Of a DNA stretch of 64,000 nt, positions 1 through 11,602 are shown piece by piece. Each line of letters starts with the position of its first letter. The first letter of the stretch is position 1. The notes below the pieces were generated by a model. It worked only from the letters and a program-made list of their open reading frames with translations, did no database searches and had not been told where the DNA came from. The position numbers and the translations under genes were made by a program. Location of the stretch: NCBI RefSeq assembly GCF_000003605.2, contig NW_003105600.1, positions 251,961 through 315,960 on the forward strand, given 5' to 3'. This stretch comes from Saccoglossus kowalevskii (lineage: Eukaryota > Hemichordata > Enteropneusta > Harrimaniidae).

Positions 1-218
1 ACATGTGTTCAAAATGGCTGATTTTGAATGCTGTTCCATAGCAATATCTCGCAATATGGACAAGTACTTGTTTGACGATCAGATACAAATGTCAATCATT
101 TTAATGTTAAAAAAATCATATTCCTGACATGGTTATATTCCTTCTATATTACTATAAACATAACTATATATCTTAAATTTGATAACTAACGGGGACTGTG
201 CCATGCATGGCTTGTTAG
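1..218 (+). mobile_element. HINE-like repeat family 1, 3' end copy (cut by window start)
   Basis: This copy matches 9661-9894 closely over its whole length: the same order of 'tcaaaatggctgattttg', 'acaagtacttgtttgacgat' and 'cctgacatggttatattcc'. It ends in the same terminal block, GGGGACTGT followed by the perfect palindrome GCCATGCATGGC and TTGTTA. Bases 225-290 look like another piece of the family core (a 'ggccaactggcagccatttt' unit). The true left end lies before the window. No coding capacity is seen. It sits upstream of the first visible exon of the left-hand gene, presumably in an intron. Confidence 0.75.
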
Positions 219-869
219 TTTTTGAGATTCAAACAAAAGTGGCCAACTGGCAGCCATTTTGTTTTTATTAATGTTCATGCCAATTCCTCACTAATATTGC
301 CTGATCTAGTTGATGTATATAATATAAAAAAATTGCCTCTGTGCCCCACTTTTGAAAAAAAAAAAATTATGAGACCTTGATGTCATTTGTGAGACATTCT
401 CATGGGATATCTACCTGTAGTATCAAATTTTGTTTAAGGATTAATTTTTTATTACTCATTAGTCTTCTCATTAGCTGGTTCAAGATACTATAAAATAAAA
501 AATGGAAATATATCTTCGCTCAATTTAATATTTTTCAATACACGCACACATTCATTTAATAAGGAATGTGAGTAATTGATACACATGTATGTGATATCAC
601 TATCAGTCATTGACTTTATATTATATGTATTAAACTTAAAAATTTTTATTAAAAATAATTTAAACAGATATATAATAATATTTTTATTCCATACTACATG
701 TATAGGCCACTGGCCCAATACAATGTGCAATAGTAGTACTTGTTTTTGAGGGTGCACTCTATAAGCAGGACAAAATAATTATCGTACTCTGAGAATCGTG
801 TCTTGTTTCTCAAAAGTGAGGTGAACAAATTGAACTGTATTACGCACATTGCATGTATTAGCTTGAAAT

Positions 870-1008
870 TTAAAGGGTTGCAGTCATCGCGCTGCATCCT
901 GATCGATATGGGACTCATAGCGACGTATACCGGTACAATGCTTGTGAAATACATTGTTTATTTCCATGAAATTCCAACATGCGCACTGCAATGACCACTG
1001 CCCTTTAA
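870..1008. mobile_element. MITE with TTAAAG-type terminal inverted repeats
   Basis: A 139-bp non-coding element. The left end reads TTAAAGGG-TTGCAGTCAT and the reverse complement of the right end reads TTAAAGGG-CAGTGGTCAT, so the two ends are imperfect inverted repeats. The interior shares 'ggactcatagcgacg' with the copy at 29182. Ends of TTAA could be a target duplication (piggyBac-like) or part of the repeat. The element stops 40 bases before the exon that starts at 1049. Confidence 0.7.
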
Positions 1009-1048
1009 GCCCTGTGACTGACAGAACGAATTATTAATCATTCTTCAG

Positions 1049-1175
1049 GTTTCTCCTGTGAAAGACAGTTCAAAGAGAAGTTATAAAATGAGGAACACAA
1101 GGAAACTGCTAACTAAATACAGAGTTATTAGTGAAAGCAACCAGTGTGCACTAGTGGAGTTGATGCCCTTGAAAG
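1049..1175 (+). CDS. Exon of unrecognised left-hand gene (first visible)
   Basis: The acceptor is ttcttcag, followed by a 127-bp open segment starting VSPVKDSSKRSYKM, rich in Lys, Arg and Ser, and reading on to ALVELMPLK. The donor is AAAG|GTGAGT, close to consensus. The segment starts in phase 0 and ends in phase 1. Its basic, serine-rich N-terminal part looks like a flexible segment. It belongs to the same strand as the three downstream exons, but its direct neighbour exon was not found, so membership in the same gene is inferred. Confidence 0.6.
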
Positions 1176-4100
1176 GTGAGTATTCCTTATGCTCAAATTT
1201 TTTGTTTAAAAACAATGGAAATATACTTCATATGATACAATAGTAGACAAACAGTTTATTTCAAAAACTGTCTCATGTATGTGTGTGTTTGTTGGTCTCC
1301 AGTTTGTGCAATAATTTGTTTCAAAGTTGAATTCAAAATCTATACCCATATTTTCTAACAATCGTACTAGTAGTGCAACTCTAATCAAAGTGCACATTAA
1401 TTAAAAATTGATTTACTATACACTGTTATCAAAATACGACTTATACAACAAGTACACCCCTACTACGGTGTGCCTAACAATGACTACTTCTATTTGATGC
1501 TGCAACAAACAATGTACCCGTATGCGATGAAAGATATTTTTTACAACTCTCAGGAAACAAAAAATGCTCATACACTAAGTGATTAAAATATTGTACAAAA
1601 CAGTGCAACACCTGGGAATACACCAAGATATGATATCTTTGGGTCAGAAGTTCAAACCTGTTAAGTATTGACCTTTGTAGTCTTTCTCAGTGATACTTGT
1701 ACATGGAAAGATTTTGACTTGATATGCCCATCTTTATTTTTTGGGATCTGTCACGAATTTTATAGAACAATTGTCTAATAAGTTCTAATATGAACCGCCA
1801 TGCACTTATTAGCAGTTATGAGAACGTGAATAAAAGCAATATTTTTCGCATTCACGGTATCTTACTAAAAATAGAACTGACATAATTATCGAACAGTGAT
1901 CAGCATGTGAAATGAATCACATGAAGACTACCTTATGGTATTTGAACTACATTACCAAGACGTTTCAGTAATGTATTGTGAAATCCCAGAGTACCTTATT
2001 GTCTGAACGAAGCCCTTGCTCAATTATTTCAATGCCATTTATGAATAGATTATCTGTTGCCATTCTACAGATCTTGCTAACTTTATTTCCTACTTCAAAT
2101 TGATCGCTTCATGAATAATTGTTAATAATCATATACTCACTGACATCATTTGTTGCTGTAATAATAACCGTCACCACAGCATTTGTAAAAATCGCAGGAG
2201 AAGCGAACTATTGTGCTTTGCGAGCATTTAAAAGCTATCTGTTCCGTCAATCGGAGGTAATTCTAATAGCTTCACAGAACATAGTGGGTGCTTGCAATTG
2301 CATAATTGGAAATGAGCAAGATTATCGTCGCATTCAAAAACTGAAAATAAATTCCGTACAAAACACCCCAAAAGTCCCTTCTCGAAAATTAATTCCAGCA
2401 AAAATAAAGTATTCTACAGTATATCTCTTTAATTTGATAACTAACAGGGACTGTGCCATGCATGACTTGTTGAATAATACAATCATACACACTTTGATTT
2501 TTAGTTCAAAATGTCCACTAGACCAAGGTCAAATGTATTCACAAGGTGAAATCACAATCACAATGTTGTTTCTTCAGAAATTTGGATAACATCCCACCCT
2601 CTCCCCATTGCATATTTTATTTGCTCTTCGTCATATGACTCATCAAAAGCACTTTTTTCATTGATTAAGTAAATGTATCGTTTTCTGTGTGAACATCATT
2701 TACAGTAAAGCCACGCAGACTAGATATCAGTCACATAGATATTGCAAATGTTCGCTGTATCTTGATCAATTAGCTCTTGGACATTAATTAATTAAATAGC
2801 CATGTAGCCACTCAATCATTTATCCAGCCTTGCCTTGTCGTATAAAACAAGTGATTTAATACATCGATCACCAAAACGGGAATATATCATCACTGTAGTA
2901 CTACGTACAATGACGATGACATGAGACAGCAGAGATGCCATTCCTATATGTAATTCCTGTATGTGATGTGTCCAGGAGTGCATGGTGTACTACACGTGCG
3001 AATTGATGCACTAGGTCACACATTCTGCATGCATGACTATGTTATTGATTGATTTTAACAGACAAGTTGTTTACTCATAGGTATCCAGTAGAAATGGTTT
3101 TATATACATGTAGTTTAACCCTTCGAGTGCCAAAAACAATTTTCGTCATCATTCACAAAATAAAATGTTCTAACCCGATTTTTTTCCCCAAAATGTTATT
3201 CAAGATCTGTAGCTAAGGGAATATTAAGTCCATCTGGTCCATAATAATCTAAAAATTATTGAAAAATAATTAAAAATAGTTAAAAATGTTGAACTAGAAT
3301 TATGACTGGAAAAACTATATGCTCACCCAAGGATTGTGAATATGCGTCAGACACTTGAGCTAATTATGTTTGCCAACGTTTTTATCAATCTGGATAAGTG
3401 ACTGCTCAAACATTGACAAATGTCACATCTGACATGCATGTTTGTCAGTGACTTGTTCAGCAAGAAGCATATCTGCTATATATAGTTACAAATATTCTCT
3501 TTTTCAATTTAATCATTTATTATTAATAACAGAGAAACATTTTTGAATTCAAAAAAACAGCAAACATTTTTTTTATGTAAATAACTTTAGCTGATGTACA
3601 TTTAGATAATTATTGCACATTGCAAATTAAAAATTGATAGTAAAATTTATAAGCACTTATGGTGTACATTTGAGTGTTTCCTGATATTCAAGTTCAGTGT
3701 TAATATTTAGTGTTATAAACAAGTGTAGAATCTAAAATTAAATGGTTTTGCTGTAGTATTTGCAGGGTTAAGTGTATTTTTGTTGCGTTTCTTATGAACC
3801 GAAAGACACTAATTTGTCATGCTCTTACAAAAAACAAACATGTGCACAACTTTGAAGAATCAAAAGCAAATAGTGCCCTCTATGGTTGTCAATATTTAAG
3901 AGTGTATCACCTTAGAATGAACTCAATTGTACATGTAGATGTAACCACCATTTTACTTGGGACACAATCTGTCCTTATACGGTATATAGTATATATAATG
4001 TTTTGGGTTGAAAACATTTATTTTACAGCCCAATTGACACATGTAGTAAAATATTCTCTAAAATTTTAGAATTTAGTGACTGCCCATCCAGGGGACTTTA

Positions 4101-7100
4101 ATAAACCTGGTGTTATTTGATTGTTCTTCCAATCCAGTATAGGAATGTTTAACTGTCTAAAATATGTACTGTTATCATTTATTGTATACCTAAACTGTCC
4201 AGTTAATGTCCAGCATGAACCTAAGCTCCATACATTCACACAAGTTTACAAGAGAACTGGTGATGGTTGTGAACCATAACTGCCTCAGCACAAAGACTGT
4301 TGTGTAATGTAATGTATTTACCTCTCTGTAATTTACAATATATCTGCATTAAGGTAGAAGCCTACTCATAATTTTTGAGAAAGTTGGTCATAAATCGCAT
4401 GACAATGTTCATTGGTTTATTGTGTAAAATCGTGACACTATTGTCCCATGACACCATGAAATACCATTCATTTGTTTGTTAGTTAGTTACAGTGGCATAT
4501 TTTGAGGAACTTTACAGTTCCATGGAGCACAATGTTAAAGACAAATTCTATTTTTGCCACTTTTTAATACTCAGATTTTTAAACTAATTGAGACCGACAA
4601 AAAGTACCCCAACATTTACAATATATCATTGTTTCATCCTAGGTCAACAGCCTACAATTTAAGATATGGCGTATTATATCTGCCATAGAAACCTGTGCTA
4701 AAATCGTTATAATAGCGCCAAAATGACCACTATTTTCTAAAATACAACCATCCTATTCTCGAAAATTGAGTTGGTGACCCCCAATTTTTTTTTAAGTCAA
4801 TATCCATATATTACTCGGAAGTACAATTTATTGGAAAAATTAATAAATTCTGAAAATTTGAAATCATGAGTAGGCTTCTATCTTAACCTACACTGTGAAT
4901 GACATTATGGGAGTTGACTTAAATGACTGGTAGAAGTATGTGCAAGGCTGGGCAAATTTTGCGAAATAGTATTTAGAATTACCAGACATGCAATCGAGAC
5001 ATTGCAAGTTTCGTTTCCAGAAATATAGTTGGAATTGAAACAAAGGAGTGGCCTATTTATCCATGAAATATACGCACACATATCCGTAAATGTCATCCCG
5101 TCTTATCATTTATTGTGTGTGAGGGAAAACTATCTTGTACACAATCATAATAACTGGAAATGGTTTCAGAACGGGAAATTGTTTTATTACAGTAAATAAT
5201 TATGAACAAGAAAAAATGAAACTCTGAAACTAAGCCTAATATTATAACATGATCTGAAACAGGAGCTTTAAAAATGCTGTCCATACTATTTCTCAGATTA
5301 TGCTCAATGATATATCTTCACTGTTGGACACTTTGAAAAACAATGTCTCTACAAGTGTTGTATTAACTCGAATGAAAAGTGCGGAGTCACAGCAACTACT
5401 TCTAGCGAGTCACCCCTCTAAAAACGTCTTAAACCAGCCTAGGCCAATCATTAATGTGCAGGGTAATTACTCTGGCCAATGAGATTGAACTTTCTATGAA
5501 GCAGCAGTTTCCCTCTTTAAATAATCAAAAATACTCTGATACCCTGGAGAAGTATGTCCATTGTTTCACAAGAATGACTATTCCAAGGGATTTTCGTCTT
5601 CTCAATTTCTCAAAATAAAAGTCCCATGGTGGTTTTGTTTACAAGAACGAAATGTCTTTTGGCAGCATTTCTTGTACTAATTTCCATTGCACAAAAAAGC
5701 AGCAAATACTGTTACTGAGGCACAGAATTTGCATGTATTTTTCCCCAAGTCATTTACGCAAACTGCAAATCAAGTCTTTTACAGCATCCATAGTTATTGA
5801 CACTTTGTAGCCACCTTGATGGATGTATTGTGACATATTTTGACCCCTGGATTCTGACGTTTCATACAACTTCAATTTCCTTTCATTATTTCATCCAAAT
5901 TTCATGATATTTAATATTTAAAACCAACCTTCATTTCACAGTCACTCTAGTTTTCAATTTTCTAAAATTATTTTACTGATCAAAAGACTTATCACTCCCA
6001 TCATGCAATGCCCCATAGTACTTCCTCAGACACAGCGGCGATTACCAACATAAATACAAAGAACCCTCGCTCTCGAGAGCTAAGGAATGAAAAGCAAACC
6101 TCCCAGTGTAAACAGAATACCTTGCCCATTGTATGATAATACAACACATTAATATACATTACCCCAATAGTTCATTGTGACAAAAAGAAGTTAGATTTAA
6201 ATGAGCACTTCTGTTACTCACTCGAAAAGACTCTTGACTATAAGTTGAAATTAACTTAACTCTCAAGTACAGTATGTAATATGATTATAATTGCTTTCAA
6301 TTTTTTTTCTTACTCTCATCTTCTTGTGTAGCATATAAGGACCAACTAAGAGTTCACATGACAACTAAGCTCTGTCGTATCCTAGGAGACCATGTGTATT
6401 CCTCTCGCATTCAAACAATACTGGGAATTCCTGTTTTGATTGATGCACGGAATGCTATGCCCGGAACTCAGGTATTTACCATTTTTTCTTCAACATCTTG
6501 CTATCTTTTTAATGTATGTTGTTGTTCATTTTTTGACATGGTTTGGCTTTACTATAGATTTGGCTAATTTGTAATATTCTATAGCTGATGTGGTATGTAT
6601 GTTACTGACACATTTATCAAGCACTTTTTAACTCCTATGTTTAAGCACAAAAGGAAGTTTTTGTTTGCTGTCTGTCTGTCTCTCTGTGTTTATCTATGCA
6701 AATAGATTTGATTCATAATGGCTAGCTGACTAGATGCCTGTTATGATATTGTGTCCTTAATTATTTTGTTGGAAGTAAGTACAAAGACATTATAATAAAT
6801 ACACTTGGTATGAGCAACACATATGATGCAAATGAACAAATGCAAAATGTTGATCTGGTTTATGTATGGATTATGAAAATTATTCCTAGAACCATCGACA
6901 ATTTTACATTCTGTCACTATGAGTATATCAAAAAATGGTGAGTGAAATATTAACTCACCATTTAAGGTAGTCCAAATATTGCGCACTGGAAAATTACTAA
7001 TTTTAAAATTAAATGTCAATTTTTTGAAATCAATAATATTAAGGTTCATATCAGTTTTCATTTATGTCATGTCACCCATAAAACTGTGATATGAAGAAAT

Positions 7101-10100
7101 AATTTCACCATGGTAACCAGTACAAAAATGCAAATTTTGACATTTTATTTTGGACATTTTGTTTTCTTGTTCAGTGACCCAAGTTTAACTAAGTTCAGTT
7201 TCCTAATGGAATTAACCCATAATAATAAAGACAATGACATATCTTCAATTTGACCTGAACCTTTTTGTTATGCAAATGTCCACACAGTTCATTCACACTA
7301 TGCTTTCACAGATGGGTGCAGTAAATTGAAGGCAGAGCCCCCACTTTTCTTGTTGTCCAGCCATGTTAGTCAGTTTCATTTTAAAATACATAATTTGCAT
7401 ATTCTGTTTCTGTCTGAAGTACATGTAATGCATTGGATACCTATACCCCTCAGGATTTTCAATATCACATTTATCAATTCGATGGTGACATTAATGATTG
7501 CAAATTACACGGCAGGCATACACTTAAATTGATGTGACAGTAGCTTTTTTATATGCTTCTTGCATCCAATCTGTCTGTATGGCGATTTGTTATGGAAGGT
7601 TTCAATTAGCTGTGGTGAGGTCCCATTCTGTGCTTATTGGGTACTTAACACGCAACTTTGTAAATCTGTCAAAGGAGAAATTAATATTAAGTGGACTCAA
7701 AAGAGCCTAAAATATTTAAAAAAAAAAAAAAGCTTGGTGTATCCCATGAAGGCTTTACAAACTATAATCCTCTTTTTTCAAATCCACACAATAGGTTCAC
7801 TGAGGTCAGGGTGGGCTTGTGTTCCTTTAATCATATAAAAAGCACTGGATGTGTATCAGTTGATTGCTGCTTATGTTATTGCTCAATTTCCAACAAAAGT
7901 ATTTGCAGCAGATGAAAGTGACAGCTCAAATCCAACCAGTTTATACTGACACAATTATGTCTGTAGGGCACTTAATTTTTTTCATGTATTGGTCTCTTCA
8001 TATTATTTGTCAGAAACATATTATACAATTTATAAAACTGCCTCATACAATGTATATTTATGTTGTAGTGATTCAATATTTCTATTTGTGAGTTTCGACT
8101 ACCCTGAGTATTTCTGTCTAAAATGAATTCCTTAATGTTTTGTCACCATTGTAAAAATTTTCATGAAGTACTCCTACTGCCTATTTTGTTGTTGATGCTG
8201 ATTTATATACTCAAACATAACTAAGCTTCAGAATTAGTGTAAATGTTTCAAAGGTTGATATATATTTGAAAATTGTTGAGCAAATCAAAATGTTGTTAAA
8301 TATTCAAGATTGTTGAGCAGTTTAAAATGTTGATAAATATTTAAAATTATTCAGCAGTCTTTAAAAGTTGATAAATATTTGAAATTGTTGATCAGTTTTA
8401 AATATTGATATTATATATATATATATATCTAGTTTTAAATATTGATATATATTTAAAATTGTTGAGCAATTCAAAATGTTGTTAAATATTCAAGATTGCT
8501 GGACAGTTTGAAATGTTGATAAATATTTAAAATTATTCAGCAGTTTTAAAAGTTGATATATATATTTAAAATTGTTGAGCAATTCAAAATGTTGTTAAAT
8601 ATTCAAGATTGTTGAGCAGTTTAAAATGTTGATAAATATTTAAAATTATTCAGCAGTCTTAAAAGTTGATAAATATTTAAAATTGTTGATCAGTTTTACA
8701 TATTGATATATGTTGGTCATGTTGGTCAGTTTTAAAAAATGTCTTTTTTTCCCCAAATTACATAACATTAAAGACACTTTCACTAATCAGATACATGTAA
8801 GTGCAGCTATTCTCTATTTAAAAACAACAATACTAAATCTGAAATCAAATAATTGTTTATTGCCTATAGCTACCATGGAACCCCCACTTTTTCATTTTAA
8901 TTTCTCTTACACTTTGTTAGTCCCCGTTCAGACACATTCCGAAAACGGGGACTTGTGTTTATGTGCATGTGCACATGTATGCATGTATGTGCACCTGTAT
9001 CTTAGAAATACCTGTACCAATCACAATTAAACTTCACACATACATCATACATGACATCATACATGACATTATACACATGCACATCAATTTGTTTCACAAT
9101 CTGATTCAAGATGGCCGAATTTCAGCCATTTTAGTACTGAAAATCACCAAAATTAAGCATTTCTCTGTTTTCAGATGGATTTTGTTCAAACTTAGTATAT
9201 ACATTGGACCTTGTTCATTTTGTTTTTCAGATAAGATTCAAAATGGCGGACTGGCGGCAATTTTGTTTTAATGAATGTGGTTCTAGTGTCATATTTCTGA
9301 CTTGCTTTGACTGATTATGTTCAAATTTTAAAGATTCATTATACATCATGTCATAGATATACAAATATATTGGTTTCATGATCCTATTCAAATTGGCCAA
9401 ATGGTGGCCATTGTTGTGCTAAAAAAAATCATCAAGTATTTCTGGCATTTATGGATGGATATCGTTCAAACTTGGTACATACATTAGACATTATGGGTTC
9501 CTGATGCATGTCATTTTATTTTTATGATCGGATTCAAAATGGTTGACTGGCGGCCATTTTGTTTAATAATGAATGGGCTTCTAGAGACATATCTCTGACA
9601 TGCTTTGACTGATTATGTTCAACTTTTATATATTCATTATACATCATGTTATAGATATATACATGTATTCAAAATGGCTGATTTTGTTTTTATTAATGCT
9701 GTTCTAGAGCAATATCTCTCAATGAGGACAAGTACTTGTTTGACGATCAGATACAAATTTCAATTATTTTAATGTCAAACAATCATAATCATATTCCTGA
9801 CATGGTTATATTCCAGCTATATTACTATAAACAAAACTATATTTCTTAAATTCGATAACTGACACGGGGACTGTGCCATGCATGGCTTGTTATTAAATGT
9901 ATTTTGAAAAAAGTCTCTGCTTTGAATTTCAATATGTTGCCAGGTAAACGTACATCTCCACAATTGCTCTTCATTGGCAGACATGTATGTGCTACCTTAA
10001 CAGAACTGTGATGAGTATTTCTTCAATAACCGCATCAATGTCACTAATGACAACTTACTGAGTTGTGTCAAATAGCTTATCATCTTGAATGTGAAATTTA

Positions 10101-10934
10101 TCACATAGTAGCTACCATATATGAAAGCTGGTGAAATTTGTTGAGTGGTAAATGTTCTGCGCATCTATGGCAGTTCATCCATTCACCCAGAAGCTTCACT
10201 TAAAAAGAAATCTAAAACAGGTCATATGACCTAGAAATACATTGTTGTATCTGTATGTTGAATTTTGTCTTGACTGCTTTTCCAGGAAATAGCTTTTTTT
10301 CAAGCTTGTATATCAGTTTTTAAAGCAATAGTAGCTCGAATTTTCTTTTTCATTTTCCGATTTTATACTGCTTCTGATAAGTACTGCAATACTACATTTT
10401 ATGATGGTGACTGTACTAATCTCTAATATTCGTATGCTCCAATCAACTTCTATTTTCAACGTCTGTTCAAGTCATCAATCAAAATAATTTTCATCGTAAT
10501 ATCTTTGATTCATCATTGAACTATTCACATACCAGATTTGAAGTACTTCAGACATTGTAATTACCTTTTTATATAGAGGAAAAATAAATTATGACATAAA
10601 ATTACTAATAAATCAGTCACCAGCTTGTGATAGAAATATAACAAGGACTTTCAGTTGATATCACAGCACATGTTCAATACGCATATTAATCAGCAAATAT
10701 TTTCACTTCTTTGCTCTCCAGGTTCTATCTGAAGAAGTAAGACACAGAATGAACTTAACCTCTGCAGTGATAGACAGCATACCACTCCACTTACACTGCG
10801 TTGCCATGACACTGCCCAGCTGGAAGAAGAAAGAAGACCTCATAATCTCAGCTCCTTTACCAAAATACTTCTGGAAGACACTGAAGCTATTGGACATTGA
10901 ACACCCTCAAATTTCTTCTGAACTGTTTCGTTGA
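1049..10934 (+). CDS. Unrecognised spliced gene, 3' part (at least four coding exons)
   Basis: The gene is read from four exon-like open segments on the plus strand: 1049-1175, 5297-5462, 6332-6471 and 10722-10934. Each has a pyrimidine-rich AG acceptor, and the first three have GT donors. Exons 5297-5462, 6332-6471 and 10722-10934 join in phase (phase 1, then phase 0), giving about 170 residues that end at TGA. The first exon leaves phase 1 while the second begins in phase 0, so at least one exon between 1176 and 5296 is missing. The C-terminal region is hydrophobic and basic: it contains ILGIPVLIDAR, then HLHCVAMTLPSWKKK, and ends near KYFWKTLKLLDIEHP. No signal peptide or clear membrane segment is seen in the visible part. 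I do not recognise the family and propose no function. The 5' half lies before the window. Confidence 0.72.
1176..5296 (+). other. Intron region, probably hiding at least one exon
   Basis: A 4.1-kb AT-rich stretch. Phase arithmetic requires at least one exon entering in phase 1 and leaving in phase 0, but I could not pick one with confidence. It contains a 3' fragment of HINE-like family 1 at 2421. An open frame at 2119-2589 overlaps that repeat and is not taken as coding. Confidence 0.5.
2421..2473 (+). mobile_element. HINE-like family 1, short 3' terminal fragment
   Basis: The bases 'aatttgataactaacaggga' followed by 'ctgtgccatgcatgacttgtt' match the terminal 50 bases of the copies ending at 218 and 9894. 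One base of the terminal palindrome has changed (GCCATGCATGAC). Only the tail is present. Confidence 0.65.
5297..5462 (+). CDS. Exon of unrecognised left-hand gene
   Basis: The acceptor is actatttctcag; the donor is GTGCAGG|GTAATT. The 166-bp segment is open in phase 0 and leaves phase 1. It encodes IMLNDISSLLDTLKNNV, then LTRMKSAESQQLLL, a helix-rich, leucine-rich stretch, and ends with a Pro/Asn-rich linker (NQPRPIINVQ). The leftover G combines with CA of the next exon to give Ala, which supports the join to 6332. Confidence 0.7.
6332..6471 (+). CDS. Exon of unrecognised left-hand gene
   Basis: The acceptor is a long pyrimidine tract ending ttcttgtgtag; the donor is CAG|GTATTT. The 140-bp segment enters in phase 1 and leaves in phase 0. 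It encodes YKDQLRVHMTTKLCRILGD, then QTILGIPVLIDARNAMPGTQ. Codon use and GC content stand out from the flanking introns. Confidence 0.75.
8246..8730. repeat. 37-bp minisatellite with higher-order structure
   Basis: About 13 units of roughly 37 bp, each of the form TNAAAATGTTGATAAATATT followed by TAAAATTGTTGAGCAG. Subtypes recur in order. One has 'gttgttaaatattcaagatt', the next 'ttaaaattattcagcagt', the next 'aaaagttgataaatattt', and one subtype carries a TA-rich run. The four-to-five-unit block is repeated about three times, so amplification occurred at two scales. Confidence 0.85.
8914..9894 (+). mobile_element. HINE-like (Helentron-type non-autonomous) element, family 1, apparently full length
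   Basis: It starts TTGTTAG and then forms a stem from AGTCCCCGTT (8919) and AACGGGGACT (8944). The core holds about three tandem units near 290 bp, each with a 'gattcaaaatggcggactgg' and 'cggccattttgttt' block. It ends CACGGGGACTGT, then the perfect palindrome GCCATGCATGGC, then TTGTTA. The repetition of the stem arm near the 3' end, the 3' hairpin and the tandem core are the known architecture of Helentron-derived HINE/pearl elements. No replicase or helicase frame is present. Assignment to that class is inference from structure. Confidence 0.65.
10722..10934 (+). CDS. Terminal coding exon of unrecognised left-hand gene
   Basis: The acceptor is ttctttgctctccag. The exon is open in phase 0 for 70 codons and ends in TGA. 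It encodes VLSEEVRHRMNLTSAV, then IPLHLHCVAMTLPSWKKK, then PLPKYFWKTLKLLD and a short polar tail ending SELFR. The previous exon leaves phase 0, so the join is consistent. A polyadenylation signal follows 75 bases after the stop. Confidence 0.78.
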   Translation, partial: VLSEEVRHRMNLTSAVIDSIPLHLHCVAMTLPSWKKKEDLIISAPLPKYFWKTLKLLDIEHPQISSELFR

Positions 10935-11008
10935 TTTAGGAAGGTGGTGGCAGCAATATATGCAAGATGATTTCCCACAAAGTGTCTGAACTCATGTCCT
11001 TTTAGACC

Positions 11009-11014
11009 AATAAA
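11009..11014 (+). terminator. Polyadenylation signal AATAAA of left-hand gene
   Basis: A canonical AATAAA lies in 'gaccaataaaattaat', 75 bases past the TGA at 10932-10934. It is followed by a T-rich stretch (aattttcagattcttgtcct), as expected for a cleavage site with a downstream element. Confidence 0.6.
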
Positions 11015-11602
11015 ATTAATAATTTTCAGATTCTTGTCCTTGAATATGCAAATCTAATACTAACAGTGTCCAGACAACAAACTTACAATTGCCTGTTTAC
11101 ACTGTAACATCTGATACATACATTAGTAATCCAATTATTTTCGGTGTATCCCTCATCGCCATGTGTTATGTATTGTCTTGGCTTGGAAATAATATACATG
11201 GAACTATCCACTGTATTTGTATGAATCACTTCTCTATCGGCCATTACTCGGTGTACACATTCTTCTGTTAGTATCATCTTATCAGGCAGAACCATGAATA
11301 AACTACACATTTGTTTAACTAAGCTCTCGTTTAATGACATCATAATGTCTGTGGACTGACTGGAAAACCATCTTTGTTGTGATTATATCACAAACACCTA
11401 GCAACCAGCATTGGGTATGACCATGCATTCAATTTCCACTACCTTTTATCTTCAAAAGTATTGTGTATAGCTTTCTCTTTCTGTATTTCTGGAGAAAGTC
11501 ATTCAGTCTCATTTCTATCTTAGCTGTTAAATTGTATTTCTCTTTCTTGTGTTCCATAACTAGGTTTTATCAGCTACCATGGTATGTTTACGAATCATCT
11601 CG

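Larger units (their letters stand above)
6472..10721 (+). other. Last intron of left-hand gene, repeat-rich
   Basis: A 4.25-kb intron in phase 0. Apart from the minisatellite at 8246-8730 and the HINE-like element at 8914-9894, I see no further exon. Several short open frames in it are chance products of AT-rich sequence. Confidence 0.6.

Noticed and set aside
2119-2589. Open frame of 156 codons on the plus strand
   Set aside because: It does not start with ATG, overlaps a HINE-like repeat tail, and shows no domain or splice context.
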